Shown piece after piece: positions 43,951 to 54,826 of a stretch of DNA of 64,000 bases; position 1 is the stretch's first letter; each line of letters opens with the position of its first letter. Source of the DNA: Excoecaria cochinchinensis (Eukaryota; Streptophyta; Magnoliopsida; Malpighiales; Euphorbiaceae). Under the pieces are notes generated by a model that was not told the DNA's origin, ran no database searches, and saw only the letters and a list, made by a program, of their open reading frames with translations. The translations under genes were made by a program, and so were the position numbers. Location: assembly GCA_947683425.1 (NCBI GenBank), contig CANTUQ010000055.1, positions 20,144,001 through 20,208,000 of the forward strand, given 5' to 3'.

Positions 43951-45658
43951 TGCTCGTCCTCGAGTAAATGAATTATCCACATTCCTGAAATTTAAAACTC
44001 TAACTCGGAATACGAAAACTCAAAAATAAAACAATCAAAGCATTAAGTAGAATAGTCTTAACCACAAATTCTCAAATCAGCTTATATCAATAAATTTCAC
44101 ATGTGCGTGTGCTAGGCTAAAACAAATTTTCTCTTTTCAAAAGAAAATGACCTGCGCAATTTAACAATTTAGCAAAGGAAATAAATAAGCAATAATTTGC
44201 ATATTGGTTACACACTTGCAACTCAGGATAATCATAAGCCTCTCCTTTAGCACCGGAACCACAAGGGTCATCTCCACTGAACAACTCAAGCTAAGAGCAG
44301 AATCATTAGGACTTATTCCAAGGTTGTAATGTTAGGCTAGGGTATTGGCTAACAAGAAAAGTTAAGGAATTCAAACAAAGAGTTAGCCACTCTACCTAAA
44401 ACACCACTACCCAATTTAAATACAATCTTTCCATGACCTATTTTTAATCCCCTCGCAGTTGCTAAAACTCGTCCGAACTCCCCATAATAAAAACAATCAT
44501 ACCACAGGAAAACAAAGAGAAGAAATTCCCCACATACATTTTCTCTGAACCCAATCATTTCTAAATGTATAGACATCTTCTTCTAATTGAGGGTACCCCA
44601 CACTTAAATCTTTTTACATCTTGACTAACTCAGAATTTTAAAATAATGATCAACTTTTTCATCAAATTCTTCTTTTTGACTTTTTCTTTTCTCTTTTTTT
44701 TTTATTTTTTTTTATTTTTGAATGTTTTTATGATGAGATACCCAAAACCTCTATTTTCCTCCCACAAATTTGACTCCATTAAAAGGAACTTAAATGATAT
44801 AATAGATAACACTCCAAAGTTTCACAATTCTCCTCACTCCCACACTATTTTCCCAATAAATACCCTAATTCAACTTTCAATGTTATCCCAACCCAATCCT
44901 AGAGTGGCCAATTCTTAAAAAGGGTAGTCAAAGGCATTTAGGTTAAATGCTAAAATAATAGTGTAACAAAGAAAAATGCATAGTATGCTTTTAGCATACT
45001 AAATCAGCTCAACGGGGCTAACAACGGAAATTATGCAATTAGGTAGGTAAAAAGTCATTTAAAGTGGTTCTCAAAGAAATTTTTTTACCTAAATCATGTC
45101 CTAAACTTGCTTAAGTTGTTATAACGTTTCGAAGGGTGATGACGAAGGTTTTAACTATCCTACAATTCCTTTACTCAAAAACTTTCACACACTGGAATTT
45201 TTCAAGTTTTTCCCAAACGAGCCTATAGTGCACAAATGATAGGAAATTACAGGATATATGACTAATTGAAATTAAATTTACTGCTAAAACTACTAACTAC
45301 TCTCTTGCTAAGATTGATATTTAAGAAATTCCATTCACAACTTAAAGTTCAAAATATTCACAACAGGAATAACTAGAGGCAAGCTAAACTAAGATAGGAG
45401 AAATTCTCACAACCACAATTAAATATTCAAGTAACTAAAACACAATAATATAGGCGAATACAATTAAAATAAAACATCAACATGCACAAACATAAAACAA
45501 ATAAAGTAATTATTTACATATTAAGCTGTTGGATGGAGTTACTCCATCTACCCCCCACTTAATACCTTGTTGTCCTCAGCAAGTTAAAAATAATTACAAT
45601 CCACAGTTAATATGAAAATACAAATAAAAAAAAAACAAAAGATAATAGGTCTCCCTGG
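43951..45658 (-). other. Ath1 3' non-coding region
   Basis: AT-rich region with T-rich runs (44670-44720) and two extra polypurine-like tracts. I see no gene. Short ORFs here have no recognisable content. Confidence 0.5.
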
Positions 45659-46912
45659 TCACATCTCTGGAGGTGGAGGTGGTGGTGGAAAATGCGTATC
45701 AAAGTGCGCTGACAATGAGGACAGTCCCAACATCACCTGATCCATCTGGGACTGGAGATAGGCCTGCGAGGTGGAGATGGTGTCCACTGATGCGGCGATT
45801 GTGTCCATGCGTGCCATCAGAGCATTGTACTACTGCGATGATAATTGCGCAGGCTCTGGTGCTGGAGGTGCTTCCAGATCGTCCTCGTGCTCATAGGGCA
45901 AGCCTCCTAGACCCCGCTGGACTCCCTGAAGATACTCGGCACGGGTAGTCAATCTGTAACCATGTCCAGTCTTTGCGTCGTCCACTATAACTTTCATGTT
46001 CTTCAACAGCTTCTTATTAATAGTCGCAGTGGATGAAAGTGACTTGGGTCTCCTCAAGGGGTGATGCACACCCTTATCAATTACTGTGACCAACCCACCC
46101 AAAGCAATCTTCTTCACCTTCGTGGGGTGCCATTGGATCTCTTCCAACTTATGCCACAAATGGGGTGCCCCATTAATTTGCACACCCCTCACCATACAAG
46201 CTAGAAATAATGCTTCCGATAAATTGATCTGCCCTGGTGAGTCCACATGACTCAGAAAAGATAGTGAGAAAAATCTATGGAGGATCCACATGGCATGAGT
46301 ATCGAGATGGTGGGCCTTTGCCTTGCCTGATACATATTGCGTAGCTGTCATCGAATCTCGAATGATTGCCCAGGCGGTATCCTTGTCATAATCCGCAAAA
46401 CAATCTGGAGTGAGGGCAGGGAAACCTAGCATTTCAAAAAAGTTGACAAAAGACAGCTCATACTTTGTACCCTCCAGAAAAAAAGTGACTCTTCCAGGAT
46501 CTTGAGAAGGGTCACGGCTGATCCTACATTGCACAGTTGACACGAAATCTCTTGTCAACCTCGGATAGACTTTCTCGTTAATCGCAAAAAGCCGCTCCCA
46601 ACCAATATTCGATATTAGCCACTGTACGTCATTTTTTATTCCCAGCTTTTCCAACAAATCAAAATCCAAATAGCTCATTGGAATGTACGAGCATTTGGAA
46701 AACAGAGCATATGCAGGTTTCTGACTTGTCGAAACCCAAGAAGGCACATGGGAAATATCAACAGTAGGCTGGCTGGCTGTTTGTCTTGATGAACTAGAGG
46801 CTAGAGCAGAGCTTTTGCGCTTAGGAGCCACTGCACAACATGGAAAAACCAAATTCAATAGCATGCGATAGGCATCAACAGCAATGGATTTTAAAATAAA
46901 GCATAATGTCAA
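45659..46912 (-). pseudogene. Ath1 Athila-ORF1-like gene, one premature stop
   Basis: The minus-strand frame runs from 46912 to a TAG at 45830 and, read past that codon, to a TGA at 45659. The TAG sits in a Gln-rich stretch and fits CAG-to-TAG. Upstream of residue AP the sequence ttgtgcag looks like a splice acceptor, so the true start is probably spliced, with an NLS-like PKRKS at the N-terminus. The core (about residues 60-300), with LHRFFSLSFLSHVDSPGQIN, fits the Athila ORF1 family. A coiled coil and a poly-Pro tail follow. Function is unknown; I see no membrane segment. Confidence 0.7.
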
Positions 46913-47754
46913 GCTCCTGCTAACTTGTTAAACAATCTCTCAATTCCAAATGAATAACATAAAAGATGCAATAATGCAAGAAGAATGCAAGTGACAAAAG
47001 CACAATTCAGCAAAAGTGATGAGCAAATTCAGTATTAAACCCAGAATCATTAGTAGCAAAACTCAATAGAGGGTTAAGAGAATTTGAGCTACTGTCAAAA
47101 GGCAAAAATGATAAATGAGAGCAACAAACTCATTTGAACATTATTACAAAAGAATCTTGACATTTCAAATTGGCAGGAATTGGAAAAAATAGGAAAACCA
47201 TTCATTCAGACATTTAGTCAAACACCTGGTATGCATATATTTAATTGACTAAATTGAAGCCCACAGATCATACTAACAACCCACAATTTCAAAATGAGGC
47301 ATTACAATACAGAGCAAACAATTAAAACCTAGCAATTTCCATTCTTAACCAAGAATTTGAAGAAAAAATGTCAACTTAAATCATGCACACAGCAAACTGC
47401 CCTAACATCCCAACCCAAACTCGTTCATGGATTCAACATCAAAGATTGAAATTGAGAATGAAGATATGAATTGAGAACACCCCCAACATAAATTCAGAGC
47501 ATCAACAGAAGTAAATCCTAAGTGGTGAGAAATATGGAGACTTCTAACATACCGCTATGGTTGAAAACAAGAACAGGGAAAAGAACAACATGAAAAGAAA
47601 ATAAAAGCAAAAATAGAAAAAAAAGAAAGAGTAAAATTACTTATTTGTTGTAGTTAGGCAGAAATCGAAGCCTAAAAGAAAGATTGGAAGTTCGAAATAG
47701 CAGATGAAGCGAAATATTCAAATTTTTTTTTTGAGAGTGAGATGTGCGGGTGAG
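46913..47754 (-). other. Ath1 region upstream of its ORF
   Basis: AT-rich, probably intron and spacer of the accessory gene. No further ORF is seen before the Tat-D LTR at 47755. Confidence 0.45.
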
Positions 47755-50325
47755 TGTAGACACCGAGTCCCGAGTAGCCTTGATCAGGATTACCCGATGA
47801 TGAAATTTAGCTATGCCGGCTTATAGGCAAAAAGATTGGAGCTCGAAAGTGATTTTCCTTGTCTTTTTTATGAGTAAAAAATGTATTTTAAATATTTTAA
47901 AAATATTTTTAAAATTATTTTGGAGAAGAAAAAGTGTGTTTTAGGTTGAGGGTATTTTATATAAAAATTTAAAATTTAAAAAAAAAATATCTGCCTGAAG
48001 CACGACTGTGCTTCTTTGAAAGCACGGCTGTGCTTTACGATGCACTGTGCGCAGTGCGCACGCGAAAGCACAGTTGTGCTTCTTTGAAAGCACGGTTGTG
48101 CTTTGCGTGCAGCGCGCACTGCGCAGTGCGTGCGCGAAAGTAATGCTGTGCTTCTTTGAAAGCACGGCTGTGCTTTGCGTACAGCGAGCACTGCGCAGTG
48201 CGCGCACGAAAGTACTGCTGTGCTTCTTTGAAAGCACGGCTGTGCTTTGCATGCAGCGCGCACTGCGTGCGTTTCTCGGGCGCAGTCGCACATTTTTGCC
48301 CCATTTCGCCCCATTTTCGATCCCACTTGATTTTTAACCGTTTTAAGAACGGTTTTGGGTAGTTTTTGAGGGTAAAAACAGGAGAAAAAATTCAGATTTG
48401 GGGGAGGACGAACGAAGAACATTTTGGAGAGAAAAAACTGAATTTCGGAGCCTTTTTGAGTTGAGAAAAAAAATCCATCTTACACACTTGTTTCCAAGAG
48501 TTTTTCTTCAAGTTTTCAAGCTATTTTCTAAGCATTTTCACAAGAGAAGACAAGGAATTCAACACTTCTACCTTCAATTCTTCAAAACTGAATTTGAGGG
48601 TAATTATTCTTGGTTCTACTCATTAATTCTCTTGTTAATTTAATTTATTTTTGCTTCCAATTAACATATTAAACATGTAAATTCTCTTAGTCTCCATATT
48701 CTTATTTTTGTTTTATCTTCAATTTTTCATATAACAAGTAAACTCTTTAAATTTTATTATCTTATTTTCATGTCAAATTATTTTTTTTTCCATGTTATTA
48801 TGCATGTTTAATTTAGTTTATTAATATCTTTGATCTCTTTATGTTATATTATGATTATTATTGTGTTTGCATGTGTTAATTATCATTAAAATTTTTATTA
48901 GACTTGTTTATTGCTATCATGTATCACTATTATCATTAATGTCATTGTTCATATTTTGCATGTATGTTAAATTTCAAATTTATTTTCTTATGCCTTTTAT
49001 GTTAGATATTACTTTAGGCTTTATTATGCATGTTAAGTTTTATTATTCTTATGTTATGTTTTCATGCACATCTTAGGAGTATTAAAATTGATTGTCACTA
49101 ATCTTTCATGCATGTTAATCACCATTATTAATAAATTGCATTTGCCATGATGTTATCTCACTTTATGCTTATTAAATTGCATCATAATTAATTTTATGCA
49201 TGTTATAGTATCTTATGCGTGTTATATGGTCATTATACATATTATCTTTTATGTCATCTCATCTCTTTGGGTTAATTTCTGACATGAATCTCTTTTATTT
49301 TATTTTTGGTTGCAAATCATTGTTTTATTCTCATTTGAGCACCAATGCACGAGAAGGAGGACATGGGGACTTTGGTATTTTCATTGCACATTTTTAATTC
49401 TCATTTTATTTATATTTCCTTGTATATATTCGTTGAATAAAATATTTTTTTTATGCACGCATGAATAAAAACCACACAAATATTTCTAATAAATTAATTT
49501 GGATTTTTCATAATAAATGGGACCAATGTCCTAATTTTCATCCCAAATAAATCATCACATCCAAAATGTTTTCTTTAATTGTGCATGCGGGGACCAAAGT
49601 CCTCATAATTAATAAATTCCCTGGTTTTATGTATGTTTCCACTTTTAAATGGGAGTTGTATTCCGCTCCTAGTATTATTGTAATTTATCTTTGATGTTAT
49701 TTTTGATATGTTTATCTTATCGCTTTCAATGTGAATATTTGCTTTTTTAAATTAAAATTGCATCGTGTGGAGAGAGAGCGAGTTAATAAACTCAAAACCA
49801 AATTATAAAATTAATCAAGGTAGAAATAGATGAGAAGTCCCGAATCCATTCTTTGGTCTTTGAGCTCAAAGAGGCTAGAGGTTTACCCTCCAAGACACCA
49901 CTTATGTCACAAGACTTAGACATTAATCCTAGGCTCCTTTGGGCGAGAGGTTTAACCTCCAAGACCCCTTTGGCTTGCCCAAAATGGATAAAAGAGTTAT
50001 CTTTAGACTTAAGGAGGCGAGAGGTTTACCCTCCAAGACCTTTCTTATGCTATATGACCTAACAAATCCTAGGCTCCTTTGGGCGAGAGGTTTACCCTCC
50101 AAGACCCCTTCGGCTGGCCCAAAATGGATGAAAGCGCTGTCTTAGGCTCTCCGAGGCGAGAGAAACTTTCCCAATGTTTTAATGGGTGGCGACTCCATGA
50201 AACCTCCTTGTTGCCCAAAATAGACGCACTTGTAATTCGTTACAAGTTGTCAACGGACCTCAAATGCCCGATCGCCCTCAAGCGGGCGGTCAAGGGGCGC
50301 CCACGCGGGTCCGGCGCGTGTCACA
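47755..50325 (+). repeat. Tat-D 5' LTR (2571 bp)
   Basis: It runs from TGTAGACACC to GTGTCACA. A TATA-like tttatataaaa lies at about 47951, and a palindromic 72-bp repeat at 48000-48270. A long AT-rich stretch separates these from the shared U5, which here holds several degenerate copies of gaggtttaccctccaagacc (49870-50110). tggcgactcca is at 50187-50197. Confidence 0.88.
48000..48275. repeat. 72-bp palindrome-rich tandem repeat in Tat-D LTR
   Basis: cttctttgaaagcac recurs at 48011, 48079, 48151 and 48223 (periods 68, 72 and 72). Each unit holds agcacggctgtgct-type palindromes and a cgcactgcgcagtgcg-type palindrome. Stop codons are absent in several frames on both strands because of symmetry and a 3n period, so the ORFs here are not evidence of genes. 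Confidence 0.92.
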
Positions 50326-50326
50326 G

Positions 50327-50345
50327 TGGTGACTCTGCTGGGGAC
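50327..50345 (+). other. Tat-D primer-binding site, tRNA-Arg type
   Basis: tggtgactctgctggggac, one base after the LTR. Confidence 0.85.
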
Positions 50346-51107
50346 AACTAGTTCGAGACTTCAATTTGAAAATACCTTGATTAACTTTTACAATTAAGTT
50401 TTAGTTTATGAAATTCGCTTTATCTCAAAATTGCATATCATCTCATTAGAGCCTTAGATTAAGTTAGTTTGGTCCCTTTTCAAACCCCGGTGCGTTCCTG
50501 AAGCACGACCCTATTTTCACTCAATTTAGGGAAGTGTTAAGGATAATCACCAGCCCAAGCCTCGTACCTCAACGGTATATCAAAATGGTGACCTGATCGG
50601 TCGTTATGCTCGTGATGAGCTAGACCCATCGGCAGGGATCATGCTTTGGTAACCAAAAAATATCATCACCCCATGACTAAAGCTCATGTTATGGCAATAG
50701 ATACTTCCACTATGTGAAATGTACCGTAATACTATGCTTGCTATATGGGCCATCATATATTAGACGAAATCAATTTAACTAAATGGTCTTCATCAAAGGC
50801 TTTCATGCCCCGGTGGGCTCATCCTAGTTAAATTGAATTGTTCAAATACATAAAGGCCAAACACCCATACGTATGTACATTAGATAGGAGCTGTTATGCT
50901 GCCGATTTTTCACCGCGCACCATACGTGTCCATTGGGTTCCACGTTAATCCATGGATCAAGCCCACCTAGGAAAGAGACCGTACTACCACGCGTGTGGGA
51001 GATATAAGGTTGGAAGGATCTATCTGTTTACATGTGTTTGTCTATGTTGCATCAGCACGAGCATGCATTGCATTTTAATCATGCATCATCTTAACAATTT
51101 TTGCATT
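50346..51107 (+). other. Tat-D leader
   Basis: 50464-50650 is the conserved leader block. An acceptor-like tttgcatttcag at about 51096-51107 precedes ccatcatag. Confidence 0.6.
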
Positions 51108-51140
51108 TCAGCCATCATAGATTCTCCTGGGTGGTCTAGA

Positions 51141-51937
51141 GGTTCCGACGGATGGTTAAGAAGGACACCGCTTTTGGGGTTAACAAAGTTAGTGGAAGCT
51201 TTGAGTGTATCCACCGAAGCAACTACAATCTCTCCATCCGAGCTTTTAGACCTTGTGAAGGGGGGATCCGGGGAGAAGTTGGTTTTTTCTAATGCAGACC
51301 TACCAACAGAGGGTCGCAACCACAACCGACCTTTATACATCAAGGCACAGATCAATGGTAAACACACCGCTTGCATCATGGTTGATGATGGGTCGTCAAT
51401 AAATGTTTGCCCTTTGGTGGCGCTTCAGGCCTTTGGGATGGATGAGAGTATGTTAAGCAAATCTGACCTGACCATCACTGCCTACGATAATTTTAGGAGG
51501 CAAGCATTGGGAACTTTCAAAGCTGTTGTAAAGACGGGGCCCATTGAGACAGGAATGGATTTTGCGGTCTTGCCGATTCCAACAAACTTCTCAGCTCTGC
51601 TTGGAAGATCGTGGTTCCATAAGTTAGGGGGAGTGCCATCCACCTTACACCAGATAATTAAGGTACCTCATAAAGGAGAGGTAGTGACCATTAAAGCAGC
51701 AAGAGAGAACCAAGTGTCTGCCTTGGAGATCTCTAATCATCCATTCAGTGGCTTTCATGTATCGGTGATCGGCGAAGAGAAAAGCTTAGAAGGTAGCCCT
51801 CAAGTGGTGAACATGCTAAAGAAGATGCACTTCCTCCCAGGGGCTGGTTTGGGAAAAGAGTCACAAGGGCAGCAGGATGCTATCACTACACGTGGTCAGA
51901 AGAATCGAAAAGGGTTGGGCTACAAAGGAGAGCACGT
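51141..51937 (+). pseudogene. pol: Tat-D protease and G-patch fragment, open
   Basis: An open frame with no stop or frameshift encodes LVEALSVSTEATT, the protease motif VDDGSSIN (about 51384), LLGRSWFHKLGG and the G-patch-like LPGAGLGKESQG to GLGYK (about 51834-51924). It then runs by chance into the reversed Tat-E LTR up to 52088, so the tail after about 51937 is not native. Gag is deleted upstream: the leader joins directly to the C-terminal gag/protease region. RT is missing. Confidence 0.8.
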
Positions 51938-53936
51938 GGGCGATCGGGGCATTTGCGGGTCCGTTGGCATCTTGCAAATAATCGCAAGTGCGTCTATGTT
52001 GGGCAACAAGGAGGTATCATGGAGTCGCCACCCAATAGAACATTGGGAAAGTTACTCTCGCCTTGGAGTGCCTAAGACTTGCGCTTAGTATCCATGTTGG
52101 GCCATGAGGCCTAGGATTAGCGCTAAAGTCTCGTGACCCAAGAAGTATTTTGGAGGATAACCTCTAACCTCTTGAGCCCAAAGACCAGAGCTGGGTCCGG
52201 GATTTCTCATCTATTTCTACCTCAATTAGTTTATGATCAAATTTTAATGTCATTAGTTCGCTCTCTCTCCACACTATGCAGTTGATTAAAAGGCGCATTT
52301 TATTCACATTTGGAAAGCAGTAAATGAGCAGAATAAATATCAAAAGCGATAAATTACAATAATACAAGGAGCGGAATACAACTCCCTTTGGTAAATGTGC
52401 GATTCATACACAAATCGGGGCATTGTTTATTTTGAGGACTTTGGTCCTCTCATGCATCATTATTAAAAATGGGATATTTAATATGTGATGATCTTTATTG
52501 GATGAAAATAGGGCGTTGGACCCTTTTGCATTTTATACAAAACTCAATTTTATTTAGGTACAAATCGTTGGTCTATTCTTACATTTAACGGGATAAAAAG
52601 AGCTTATTCATATACATAAAATAATCAATGAATGAAAAAAAAATGAGAGGGATAAATCAAGAGGTTTAAGGAAACTAAACCGGACGAAATCCACCACGCA
52701 TGGTAGGCAGCTGCTCAAGCTCAAAATTATCCAAGAAGACCAGTATACCCTCACAGAAAGTTAAGAGATGTTAATATTCATAAAATTAACACATAAGAAA
52801 TCGAAGGGACTGAATAGAGATGAAAAATGATCAACAAAATGGAGGCAGAACCCACCGACGGCCTTTCCTGGTTGACCGACGGGCATCGGTTTGGTAATTC
52901 GGTATGCCCGTTTGTCACTCAAAAGGGGCGTCTGTAGGTAGGTGACCGACGGGCGTCAGTCATGAAGATGACCCGTCGGTCACCTCTGTCTCCGGAAAAC
53001 AGAAAGGAAACAAGGGCCTTTCAAGATCAAAAAGCAAGTCTTATCCAAAAAAGGAGATGGGGGAGTCAAAATGAAGAAAAGTAATGACAAGTATTCAAAA
53101 ATTTCACAGAATGAATAAATAAATGATAAATGATAAAATATAAGATGAAAATAGAGAGAGAATCCGGAATATTTACCCTCAGATAATCGCTTTGAGTAAG
53201 ATTTTGGTGTCATTTAGATCCCCGCGCGCTCCACGAGAAAAAGAAAATGAAAGATTAGGGAGAGAAAATGAGCTATTTCACCTCCAATCCTTCAGAAAAC
53301 CGATTTAGGAGTCAAAATCTAAAGAAAACTAATTAGTTTTTAGTTCCTTTGATTGATTTGATCCTTGATTAAGTAAAGTTCTTTGGGAAAAGGTGTTTTT
53401 GGAAGAGAGAGAAAACGTGCTTGAATTTTGGCAGAGTTTCCTCTTCTGAAAAATTTTCCAACCCTTTTCAAATGAAAATCCGGACCTTATATAGCCAGAC
53501 ACGACCGACGGGCATCGGTGCATGGGGGCGGGCGTCGGAAGAATCCTACTGACACAAGGACACTTCCGACGGCCCTGCCACATCCACCGATGGGCGTCGA
53601 AATGGTTGCGTGCTCCGGGAAACCAGGCGGCTCCTGACAGGGGCGGTGACTTTCCGACGGGTGTCGGAAAATACCCTGAGCCGTCGGTGACTCGGAGCGA
53701 CGGGCTGCCTCCACAGACGGGCTGGCCGTCTGTGGAGGACAAAAAACCCCTCTGACTCAAAAAACTTCCGTTTTCTCCCCCTCTGCCCAGGAATTGTAGA
53801 AAAAACCTCATTTCTCATGGAACGCGGGACTAAAACCTCCAAATTCAGCCTCTCGTACAGGCTTGAACATTGATTTCATCATAGGGTAACCTCTGATCCG
53901 GACCGCTCCAGGACACAGTGCTTACAGTTGCCCCCA
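51938..53936 (-). repeat. Tat-E 3' LTR, end truncated
   Basis: The start (minus strand TGTAAGCACT) is at 53936. The last roughly 57 bp, including the terminal CA, are missing at the join to Tat-D. Palindromes lie at about 53505-53740, the minus-strand TATA (tatataa) at 53487-53493, the 16-bp palindrome at 53325-53340 and the primer-site-like sequence at 52020-52030. Confidence 0.9.
53487..53740 (-). promoter_or_regulatory. Tat-E LTR promoter with palindromes
   Basis: Upstream (right) of the minus-strand TATA are several GACGGGC/GCCGTCGG palindromes. The best is a perfect 13-bp-arm hairpin: arms 53708-53720 and 53726-53738, with a 5-nt loop. Confidence 0.7.
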
Positions 53937-54826
53937 GTTTTTGGGGAAACTAGCACACAAGCGCCTAGATAAGCCAAATCTCAGAGAAAGGTTGGAAAGG
54001 AAGCGTACCTGCGACGGCTTTTCACCTTCCGTGCCTTTTGCCGGGTAGACCTCATCTCGATCTGTAGGGCTTGGTGAGATGTAGCACTCTCTGGCTACAG
54101 TCCCGATCTGGTGAAGAGCAGTGTTTCTCTAACCTCAACTTCGATTGGTGAGACGCAGCACTCTCTGGCTACAGCCTCGATCTGGTGAAGAGCAGTGTTT
54201 TGTCTAACCGCAACTTCGATTGGTGAGACGCAGCACTCTCTGGCTACAGCCTCGATCTGGTGAAGAGCAGTGTTTTCTCTAACCGCAACTTCGATTGGTG
54301 AGACGCAGGACCCCCTGGCTACAGCCTCGATCTGGTGAAGAGAAGTGTTTCTCTAACTACAACTTCGATTTTGGAGTGTGGAAACTCCGTTGGTTTCCTT
54401 GTTTCGAAAAAAGATCTTTTTAATCGATGTCTATGCTCAGGTTGGTATTCCTTTGTACCTGTGAGATAAAAGATTTTGTTAATTCACGTTGAATGGTCAT
54501 CTTTTGACCTGTTATTGATGGCATGATTTTGCTTTATCCGTTATGCCATGTTTCCTTTTTTATTCATTTTTTCTTATTGAGATGTTATTGATTATTATTC
54601 TTTCGTTGTTTGTCTTTGTTTCGTGTTATTTCTTCATTGTCATTTTTATCGACTCATGAGTAAATATGAGAATTTACACGATCTGTGATGTTATTCAAGC
54701 AATTAATCGAAAAAAAAAACATGCAAATAATGAAGCAAAAGTCTTCCATAAGACATGTGATTTTTGTACAATGCGGATACAAAATATACAAAATATACAA
54801 GAGATACAAAAATAACTCCCTGAAGC
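53937..54826 (-). repeat. Tat-E polypurine tract, 3' UTR and 75-bp tandem repeats
   Basis: The polypurine tract (minus strand aaaaactgggggcaac) is at 53937-53952. gcactctctggctacag recurs at about 54083, 54158 and 54233, and a degenerate copy at 54307 (period 74-75 bp). The rest up to the ORF stop at 54827 is AT-rich 3' UTR. Confidence 0.8.

Larger units (their letters stand above)
42161..47754 (-). mobile_element. Ath1: 3' part of an Athila-like retrotransposon
   Basis: It contains a 3' LTR, polypurine tract, long 3' non-coding region and an Athila-ORF1-like gene, all on the minus strand. Tat-D begins at 47755 and removes the pol side. Two more taagtgtggggta-like tracts lie at about 44590 and 45548, marking repeated polypurine-like sequence in the 3' region. 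Confidence 0.6.
47755..51937 (+). mobile_element. Tat-D: 5' portion of a Tat element lacking gag
   Basis: LTR, primer site, leader and protease are present; gag is missing between the leader and protease; the rest is cut at 51937 by the join to Tat-E. Confidence 0.85.

Noticed and set aside
45659..46912. Retroviral-type envelope gene
   Set aside because: No signal peptide, membrane anchor or glycosylation pattern visible; the sequence fits the Athila ORF1 family better.
47941..48422. Several overlapping ORFs on both strands
   Set aside because: They arise from the symmetric 72-bp repeat, whose length is a multiple of three; low-complexity products and no start context.
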